From Clostridiaceae bacterium (GTDB lineage: Bacteria > Bacillota > Clostridia > Saccharofermentanales > UBA5734), in assembly GCA_012727965.1 (NCBI GenBank), contig JAAYFZ010000218.1, positions 1 through 7,076 on the forward strand: a DNA stretch of 7,076 nt, written 5' to 3'. Positions within the stretch are counted from its first letter, which is position 1, and each line of letters starts with the position of its first letter. Positions 1 to 4,617 of the stretch are shown here, piece by piece. Below the pieces are notes generated by a model that was not told the DNA's origin, did not search any database, and was given only the letters and a program-made list of their open reading frames with translations. The position numbers and the translations under genes are program-made.

Positions 1-725
1 CTCTGAATTGCCTTCTTGAGCCCGCCGTGGCTATCGCTGACTACTAAGTCTACATCACTGAGCCCTCTCGCTTTTAGTTCGCAGAAGAAGTCACTCCAAG
101 CTTCTTCGCTTTCGCCGTCTGCTATCTTGAAGCCAAGGACCTCACGATTACCATCGTCGTTGACTCCAGTCGCTATAAGTAGCCCTCTGGACTTAACACG
201 ACCATCATCTCGAGCCTTCATGTAGATGGCGTCTACAATCATGAAAGGATAGTGGCGTGACAGAGGACGATTACGGAAATTATCAACAACAGGATCCAAC
301 TCCTGACAAAGCATAGAAACAGTCGATTTAGAGAAGCTGGTGCCACATAATGTTTCTGTGATCTCACTGACTTTTCTGGTTGATACTCCTTGAACCACCA
401 TTTCCATAAGGCTTAAGAGTAATGCTTTTTCGCTGCGCTGGTAACTACGGAACAAATCGGTAGAGAAGTTGCCATCACGGAATTTAGGTACGTGAAGAAT
501 CAGCGTTCCTACTCTAGTTGTCAGGGTACGCTCTCGATAGCCATTGCGATAGCTGACACGTCCATCACTTCGCTCATACGGCTCAGCATTCAATTGTTCA
601 CTGGCCTGCCCGCGCAGCACCGCGTCAAATACTTTTTCCAGTAATTTCGCCACCCCGTTCTCCCGATTTCCAAGCATAAGGTCTTTAAGAATTTCGTCTT
701 CCAGTGTAAGATGTACTTGAGCCAT
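1..725 (-). CDS. IS256-family transposase, N-terminal 241 residues (runs off window)
   Basis: This enzyme catalyses copy-out/paste-in transposition of its own element. My translation from the ATG at 725-723 gives 241 uninterrupted codons, reaching the left edge; family members are about 390-420 aa, so roughly 60% is present. It starts MAQVHLTLEDEILKD. The first catalytic Asp is visible in MIVDAIYMKAR (D165) and the second in LVVSDSHGGL (D231); the catalytic Glu should lie outside the window. The segment NGYRERTLTTRVGTL (residues 61-75) is also typical of the family. The start is supported by a purine-rich ribosome-binding site, AGGAAAGAG, just upstream. A TATAAT hexamer on the minus strand (769-764) could be the -10 of its promoter, though no good -35 is seen. 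No frameshift is visible, so the gene may be intact. Confidence 0.93.
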   Translation of the reverse strand, partial: MAQVHLTLEDEILKDLMLGNRENGVAKLLEKVFDAVLRGQASEQLNAEPYERSDGRVSYRNGYRERTLTTRVGTLILHVPKFRDGNFSTDLFRSYQRSEKALLLSLMEMVVQGVSTRKVSEITETLCGTSFSKSTVSMLCQELDPVVDNFRNRPLSRHYPFMIVDAIYMKARDDGRVKSRGLLIATGVNDDGNREVLGFKIADGESEEAWSDFFCELKARGLSDVDLVVSDSHGGLKKAIQ

Positions 726-804
726 GATCTCTTTCCTTTCAGTTGTTAGTTTCGTCAAAACTTATTATACCGAAAGCGAGCTCGTGGCTCTTTTTTTATT
801 TCTC

Positions 805-832
805 AATTTACACCAAGTATACGGACTTTATC
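805..832 (-). repeat. IS terminal inverted repeat (one copy)
   Basis: Read on the minus strand from 832 the sequence is GATAAAGTCCGTATACTTGG followed by TGTAAATT, which resembles the terminal repeat of IS256. The inner boundary is approximate because the partner repeat is not in the window. The repeat carries an in-frame TAA (810-808) that ends the invaded kinase frame after seven IS-encoded residues (IKSVYLV). Confidence 0.75.
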
Positions 833-1146
833 CGCACATCACGCGAATTGATGTAGTTGTCATAATATGTATCATAATCTTCCGATAGCAAATAATCCTG
901 CATGCTCTGGTCTACATAAACTGTAAGCGCCATATTCTTGATGTCATTAACCAAGTAGTCCAACTGTCTTGCGGTATGATTCAAGCTTTGGCGCTTGTCT
1001 TCGAGAATCTGTCTCTCCATCGCGTACCGACTATAAAAATAGGCAAAAGCTCCACTCGATAGCAGGGCGATTGTCAGAATCAAGCAGAAAATTACAATAA
1101 TCCTGCGAATAATACTATGCTTCATAAAAGGAAGTATTCTTCTCAT
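808..1146 (-). pseudogene. Sensor histidine kinase, 5' fragment truncated by IS insertion (YesM-like)
   Basis: This was the membrane sensor of the two-component system whose regulator lies directly upstream. The open frame encodes 112 residues, of which about the first 104 are host sequence; codon 105 spans the IS junction and the last seven residues plus the stop come from the IS end. Visible parts are a short basic N-terminus (MRRILPFMKHSIIRR), one membrane helix at residues ~15-37, and the start of an extracytoplasmic sensor domain (residues ~40-104, TARQLDYLVNDIKNMALTVY). The second membrane helix, HAMP, His-kinase and ATPase domains are absent, so this fragment cannot phosphorylate anything. 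The start ATG overlaps the regulator's stop as ATGA (1146-1143), implying translational coupling. Assignment as a YesM/LytS-type kinase rests on this arrangement and the N-terminal topology, not on catalytic motifs. The 3' part may survive on the far side of the IS. Confidence 0.85.
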
Positions 1147-2723
1147 ATCGCTCGCTGCTCCCTATATTCATTGGGCGTAAGCCCTGTTATTCTTTTAAAC
1201 ACCTGACTGAAATACTGACTTGTTTTGTAACCTACCTCCTCAGATACCTCATAAATTTTAGCGTGCTCTTGCAGCAGCAACTCCTTGGCCTTCTGGATTC
1301 GAACAATTGTCAAATACTCTAATACGCCCTGATCAGTCTCAGCTTTGAACAATCTGCTCAATCTCGAAGAACTCAAATTAACCATGTCAGCCAAAAAATC
1401 CACCGACAAATCATCCGCGTACCGCTCGTAAATATATTTCACAACTAATTTGATCTTACTTGAATAGGTTTCATACATCTTATCTGGAATCTGAATGATC
1501 AGCCAATAGATCAGCTTGATATAAGCATCCCTCATATCTTCAAGAGAATAGCAGCAACCCATCACTTCAATTTTAATCTGCTGAAACTCAATGTTTAGCA
1601 AATTATGGCGCGAGTACCAGTCCTCTAGATAATCATCAATATGTAAACAAATATTTGTGAAATCCCGCCTGTTTGGTCGCAACTTCTCAACAGTCACAAA
1701 AAACGAAAGTAACTCCTGTTGTGCCTTGGAATAGTCATGAGCACTGAGCGCTAGCCCCAACTTGTCTAGAAAATTTTTTTCCAGGCTGCTAGGCCAATGA
1801 TTATTCTCAACCATCGACATTTTCCCTGCCCATAGCAGCTCCGAACGCTGCATAGGGATTCTCTGGTCCAAGATCTTTGCTGCCTCTTTGTACATCGATG
1901 TAATACTGTTAAAACCTGCCAAGCTCCAACAGATGAAGCCAGAGTAAGAAAACCTATCATCAATATTTGATACATCAGCAAGAACCATCCCGGCAAAAGC
2001 CTCGAACTTCTGTTCGATTGTTGTCGGTTTCAATGACTCAGAAATTCTAAACAGAAGATTATAGGCATGACTCCTGGTAGTCAAGAAATCAATAAATTGA
2101 AACTCTTGCGGCAATTGTCCCTCATATTTATGCACAATTTCTGCAAAATCAATCTGCGCAGCAGGAACAGCATTTGCATTGTGAAAGGAAATCGATTTAT
2201 CCTGAACAATCGTAAAGAGCAGAATCCTTCCATACAACTCATGCTCAAAATTGTAATCTCTAATGGAATATGGCTCAGCTTTTTCCGAATCCTCAAGATA
2301 ATTCCTGATCATATCGCGAGTAATAATTTTTCGAACATCTGCATTCTTCTCAATATTGCGCCGTGCTTTTGCCAGTTCATCAAGAAGCCTCGTCTCCTCA
2401 AGATCATGCTTCAGAATATAGCTCACAACACCTATATTCAGCGCCTCTTGAGCAAAAATAAAATCACTATAGGCAGTCAGCAAAATAATTTGCACATAAG
2501 GATCGCGCGCCAGTAGATCAGAAGAAATATCCAAGCCACTCACACCAGGCATGGAAATATCAGAAATAACAATATCCGGACTTAACTCATCGAAAATCGC
2601 AACCGCTGAAGCCCCATCAGTCGTCTTCGACACAATCTTATATCCATGCCGCTCCCAATCGATCAAGCTCTCAAGGTACTCAATTGCCTGTATCTCATCA
2701 TCAATAATCATGACAGAAATCAT
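1143..2723 (-). CDS. Two-component response regulator, YesN-like (REC + AraC-type HTH)
   Basis: This is a DNA-binding response regulator of the YesN class, which in Bacillota often controls carbohydrate uptake and utilisation genes. Residues 1-~120 form a receiver domain: the acidic pair is D8/D9 (MIIDDE), the phospho-acceptor is D55 (IVISDISMPG), the conserved Thr is T83 (LLTAYSD) and the Lys is K105 (SYILKHD). The middle (~120-420) is the variable linker usual for this class. The C-terminus (~424-526) is an AraC/XylS domain with two helix-turn-helix units, ending in YFSQVFKRITGLTPNEYR. The total of 526 aa is normal. I chose ATG 2723 over TTG 2729 because a GGGGGGA ribosome-binding site (2736-2730) sits about 7 nt from the ATG but abuts the TTG. 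The partner kinase overlaps its stop and is broken by an IS, so the regulator may now be an orphan. Its targets are not identifiable here. Confidence 0.92.
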   Translation of the reverse strand: MISVMIIDDEIQAIEYLESLIDWERHGYKIVSKTTDGASAVAIFDELSPDIVISDISMPGVSGLDISSDLLARDPYVQIILLTAYSDFIFAQEALNIGVVSYILKHDLEETRLLDELAKARRNIEKNADVRKIITRDMIRNYLEDSEKAEPYSIRDYNFEHELYGRILLFTIVQDKSISFHNANAVPAAQIDFAEIVHKYEGQLPQEFQFIDFLTTRSHAYNLLFRISESLKPTTIEQKFEAFAGMVLADVSNIDDRFSYSGFICWSLAGFNSITSMYKEAAKILDQRIPMQRSELLWAGKMSMVENNHWPSSLEKNFLDKLGLALSAHDYSKAQQELLSFFVTVEKLRPNRRDFTNICLHIDDYLEDWYSRHNLLNIEFQQIKIEVMGCCYSLEDMRDAYIKLIYWLIIQIPDKMYETYSSKIKLVVKYIYERYADDLSVDFLADMVNLSSSRLSRLFKAETDQGVLEYLTIVRIQKAKELLLQEHAKIYEVSEEVGYKTSQYFSQVFKRITGLTPNEYREQRAI

Positions 2724-2785
2724 ACGCAATCCCCCCGCATCAACCTGACCTCAATTGTAACAGATGTCTTAAGAACTTGTATCAC

Positions 2786-2794
2786 ATAATACCA
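2786..2794 (-). promoter_or_regulatory. Candidate extended -10 promoter for the response-regulator operon
   Basis: On the minus strand, TGG followed by TATTAT (2794-2786) fits an extended -10 element, about 60 nt upstream of the regulator's start codon. There is no convincing -35 at the usual spacing. This is a pattern match only; a second AT-rich site (TATAAT near 2863-2868, minus strand) is an alternative. Confidence 0.3.
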
Positions 2795-2908
2795 TACGGG
2801 TAAAAGAGTGCTGTTCAGGGCAGCTATATTACAACCTGGGTTCCCGAAAATTATAACAATGGATTATCTTCCTGATTAGGATGATTGTGCAATTTCTTCC
2901 AAAGGGAG

Positions 2909-2929
2909 AAACGATTTAGATCGTTTTTT
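2909..2929 (+). repeat. AT-rich hairpin/palindrome with a short T-run
   Basis: Perfect 7-bp arms AAACGAT and ATCGTTT flank a TTAG loop and are followed on the plus strand by TTT then C. It resembles a weak intrinsic terminator on the plus strand, but no plus-strand gene precedes it. It could instead be a protein-binding palindrome upstream of the response-regulator operon. The stem has only two G-C pairs. Confidence 0.35.
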
Positions 2930-3047
2930 CTTCAAGGATTAAGACGTGTACGATTGACGGCAGAAGACAGGAATCATTCTATACATGATAAGTATTTCAA
3001 AAATATCAGCTCATAAAAAGCATATGGAACAACACATTAACACCAAG

Positions 3048-3086
3048 TTAAATCAAACAAACGGAGCGAAATATATATCGGCTCCG
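3048..3086 (-). terminator. Probable intrinsic terminator after the nucleotidyltransferase operon
   Basis: The arms CGGAG and CTCCG (extended by CGA/TCG with one bulged base) form a stem of about 8 bp around an AT loop at 3062-3086. On the minus strand it is followed by TTTGTTTGATTT (3061 downward). It lies about 50 nt beyond the stop codon of the gene ending at 3133, which is where a terminator for that operon should be. The T-tract is interrupted, so efficiency is uncertain. Confidence 0.55.
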
Positions 3087-3132
3087 AATGTTGGTTCTTA
3101 GAAATGAGGATCGATTGATATGAAGACATCCC

Positions 3133-3819
3133 CTAAATCACACTAAGCTCACTCTCAATTTGCTCCAGAGACAGCTTCTCTTCTTTGTAGTGGTCAAGCT
3201 GCAAATCATAAAGCACCTTTGATAGATTTCCATTAACACTCTTAACCTTGCGATATTCAGATTTTAATTTTGATGACAATTTATAGTTATATTTTTGTTT
3301 AAATACCAAAGCTCGTAACAAGTTCAACTCTTTCTGCGGATTCTCTTTCAGAACAACACTGATTTCTCTTTTGTCATTTGTTTCCCTGAAAATATTATCA
3401 TACAACTTTTCCCTCGTATAATTTAAAGCAATTCCGTCGACACTCAGATAAACAGTTTTAATCAAGTTTTTCTCATTACTCTTCAGCAATCTGTTATTAA
3501 AGGCCCAGGTTTTTTCAAGTATCCAAACATCAAACTCAACGCCTTCGACTTTTATCTTATAACCATCGAAGCGATTCTTTCTGTACTCATATCTACTCAA
3601 GAAGCTTTCAAGCACATAGCGATCAACGTTTAATTTGACCACAATATCATAATCCCTTGGTAAATCTTGATTCGAATTCTCAAAAAACAGATCTCTAATC
3701 GACCCGCCAAAAAAGATGATTTCGCCCATATTGGATAATTTTTGCACGAAATTAAAAGCGCTTACATTCTTACTTAGAAGCGAATCAAGACGACTCTTAA
3801 TTTCTGTTTCCTTATCCAT
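3133..3819 (-). CDS. Small class II-type nucleotidyltransferase (CCA-adding/poly(A) polymerase head-like)
   Basis: This is a Pol beta-superfamily nucleotidyltransferase that probably transfers a nucleotide from an NTP to an unknown acceptor. In its 228 residues the core motifs occur in order: GGSIRD (38-43), the metal-binding pair DYD (56-58) in RDYDIVV, and a third acidic residue in GVEFDVWIL (D97). A stretch reminiscent of the CCA-enzyme motif DFTINALA follows (VDGIALNY, 127-134), then a neck-like LLRALVFKQKYNYKL (167-181). All three catalytic acids look intact. CCA-adding enzymes and bacterial poly(A) polymerases are about 400 aa or more and have a C-terminal RNA-binding body that is lacking here, so housekeeping tRNA maturation is unlikely. 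The start is supported by GAGG about 7 nt upstream. The gene is AT-rich and lies 16 nt after the dGTPase-like gene, so the two are probably cotranscribed. Substrate and biological role are unknown. Confidence 0.75.
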   Translation of the reverse strand: MDKETEIKSRLDSLLSKNVSAFNFVQKLSNMGEIIFFGGSIRDLFFENSNQDLPRDYDIVVKLNVDRYVLESFLSRYEYRKNRFDGYKIKVEGVEFDVWILEKTWAFNNRLLKSNEKNLIKTVYLSVDGIALNYTREKLYDNIFRETNDKREISVVLKENPQKELNLLRALVFKQKYNYKLSSKLKSEYRKVKSVNGNLSKVLYDLQLDHYKEEKLSLEQIESELSVI

Positions 3820-3835
3820 AATATAACCTCGGTCT

Positions 3836-4264
3836 TCATGGCATCTTTGTACCCATCAACTTTTGATGGAGAGTTACAGCATAAGTATCCGTCATACCAG
3901 ATATAAAATCTGTAACCAACTGCAATTTGTTGTACAAAGGTGTCTCACTAAATTTTACTGCTTCTTCCTTCTTTTTGTCAAAAGCTGCAACATATCTGAA
4001 ATTCTCCGATATCATTTGATACAGTTTCTGTTCTTTGCTCCTGAACCCAGTGCAGTCTTTTATAGAAATAACTGCTGGTACAAAAAGATCCAACAGATCA
4101 CTAATTACTCTATCTCCTATCAACTCCAAGCTCAAAATCTCACTATTACAAAAAATATATTTCTTTGCTATAGATTTGCACGAATCAACAATATCCTTAG
4201 CTTTTGATTTTTCTAGTAGTGAACCTTCGAATGAAGTGATTCGATAATGAAAACAAAAATCCAT
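3836..4264 (-). CDS. dGTP triphosphohydrolase-like protein, C-terminal domain only (probably 5'-truncated)
   Basis: The 142 residues match the C-terminal part of the dGTPase family as I know it: SFEGSLLEKS (11-20), AKKYIFCNSEILSLELIGDRV (33-53, helical), LLDLFVPAV (57-65), and the signature near the end, LQLVTDFISGMTDTYA (114-129). Full-length members are about 400-500 aa and cleave dGTP to deoxyguanosine and triphosphate using HD-motif metal ligands in the N-terminal half. That half, with the H and HD residues, is absent, so catalysis is not expected. An in-frame TGA lies two codons before the ATG, and I found no dGTPase remnant in the upstream bases in any minus-strand frame, so a simple nearby frameshift does not explain the loss. 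A purine-rich GAGAGAGGT about 9 nt upstream could serve as ribosome-binding site, so translation is possible. It is either a decayed remnant or a stand-alone domain; I favour a remnant. Confidence 0.7.
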   Translation of the reverse strand: MDFCFHYRITSFEGSLLEKSKAKDIVDSCKSIAKKYIFCNSEILSLELIGDRVISDLLDLFVPAVISIKDCTGFRSKEQKLYQMISENFRYVAAFDKKKEEAVKFSETPLYNKLQLVTDFISGMTDTYAVTLHQKLMGTKMP

Positions 4265-4488
4265 TGCTCAGCTACCTCTCTCTCTATTTTCTAATTTAGG
4301 CAAAAGCCCTCTGCTAGAAAGCTATATCTGCTTAAGCATCTTTTATTTGTGCCATATTCCACTGTATAAATCAATGAAAACCTCATATCGTAGTTAAGAA
4401 ACAGCGGAGTAATATCTTAAGAAACTCGCACCCATCCATCCTTTTACCGAATATTGACGCTTTATCATTGCGCTTACACATGGCCAGA

Positions 4489-4497
4489 TGATAAAAT
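4489..4497 (+). promoter_or_regulatory. Candidate extended -10 promoter of the LCP gene
   Basis: TGA followed by TAAAAT (4489-4497) matches an extended -10 element with five of six consensus bases. A weak TTGCGC (4468-4473) sits 18 bp upstream as a possible -35. Transcription would begin near 4503-4505, leaving a leader of about 115 nt. A TTGACG at 4454-4459 is a better -35 hexamer but is too far from this -10. Confidence 0.4.
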
Positions 4498-4504
4498 CAG
4501 GTGG

Positions 4505-4525
4505 ACTTGCGCAGTATGCGCAAGT
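4505..4525. repeat. Perfect 9-bp inverted repeat at the predicted LCP transcription start
   Basis: The arms ACTTGCGCA (4505-4513) and TGCGCAAGT (4517-4525) are perfectly complementary with a 3-nt GTA spacer. The dyad begins about 8 bp after the candidate -10, so it would cover the transcription start. That position suits a repressor operator; as RNA it would give a strong hairpin at the 5' end of the leader. There is no following T-run, so a terminator is unlikely. The binding protein is unknown. Confidence 0.6.
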
Positions 4526-4584
4526 AACTATGTCCTCCGCCCTTGCGGCCTTAAGATGAAAGGATGTGAACGGGCGTTCCAAGC

Positions 4585-4599
4585 GATCAGCAGCTGATC
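4585..4599. repeat. Palindrome just upstream of the LCP start codon
   Basis: GATCAGC and GCTGATC form 7-bp arms around a single central A (4585-4599), ending 18 nt before the ATG at 4618. In RNA it would fold into a hairpin with a 3-nt loop exactly where a ribosome approaches. The bases between it and the ATG are C-rich and lack a Shine-Dalgarno motif. Confidence 0.5.
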
Positions 4600-4617
4600 C
4601 ATCGCCCCCCAATCAAC

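Larger units (their letters stand above)
1..832 (-). mobile_element. IS256-family insertion sequence, one end only
   Basis: This is the transposase-proximal end of an IS256-family (Mutator-like, DDE) element; the rest lies left of the window. The family call rests on the transposase and on the terminus: read on the minus strand, the element begins GATAAAGTCCGTATAC at 832, close to the ends I recall for IS256 itself. The terminus lies inside the reading frame of a sensor kinase, which supports a real insertion boundary at 832/833. IS256 elements usually make 8-9 bp target duplications; the candidate here is the sequence from 833 to about 841, but the other copy is outside the window. Transposase and disrupted kinase point the same way. 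Confidence 0.9.
2730..3132. other. 403-bp intergenic region without a gene
   Basis: This gap lies between two minus-strand genes. It holds the regulator's ribosome-binding site and a weak candidate promoter at the left, an AT-rich palindrome (2909-2926) in the middle and a probable minus-strand terminator (3048-3086) at the right. I found no reading frame of plausible coding quality on either strand and no recognisable RNA. The sequence is AT-rich, like the nucleotidyltransferase gene beside it. Confidence 0.6.
4265..4617. other. 353-bp divergent intergenic region
   Basis: This region separates the minus-strand dGTPase-like gene from the plus-strand LCP gene. The left half (4265-4440) is AT-rich with no clear promoter that I could define for the minus strand. 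The right half is GC-richer and contains a candidate plus-strand promoter, a perfect 9-bp inverted repeat, a small CCGC/GCGG hairpin (4537-4548) and a second palindrome (4585-4599) before the LCP start codon. The composition change within the gap may mark an old junction. I see no convincing gene. Confidence 0.55.

Noticed and set aside
16..225. Plus-strand open frame of 69 aa
   Set aside because: It is antisense to the transposase, which has clear family motifs on the minus strand; the Ser/Leu-rich product looks like a shadow.
773..797. GAGC/GCTC hairpin followed by seven T on the plus strand inside the IS end
   Set aside because: The stem is only 4 bp before a mismatch and no plus-strand gene precedes it; it could limit antisense transcription, but the support is too weak.
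2067..2516. Plus-strand open frame of 149 aa inside the response regulator
   Set aside because: It lies wholly antisense to a well-supported gene and has no recognisable domain or ribosome-binding site.
2723..2729. TTG at 2729 as start of the response regulator
   Set aside because: The ribosome-binding site would be only about one base away; ATG 2723 has proper spacing.
4556..4597. Possible 13-codon leader peptide (ATG to TGA) before the LCP gene
   Set aside because: It lacks a Shine-Dalgarno and any telling codon bias such as an amino-acid run, so it is not annotated as a gene; it is mentioned only within the leader finding.
4394..4612. Minus-strand 72-aa frame in the divergent gap
   Set aside because: No similarity to any family I know and no dGTPase or HD residues; it overlaps the LCP promoter and inverted repeats.
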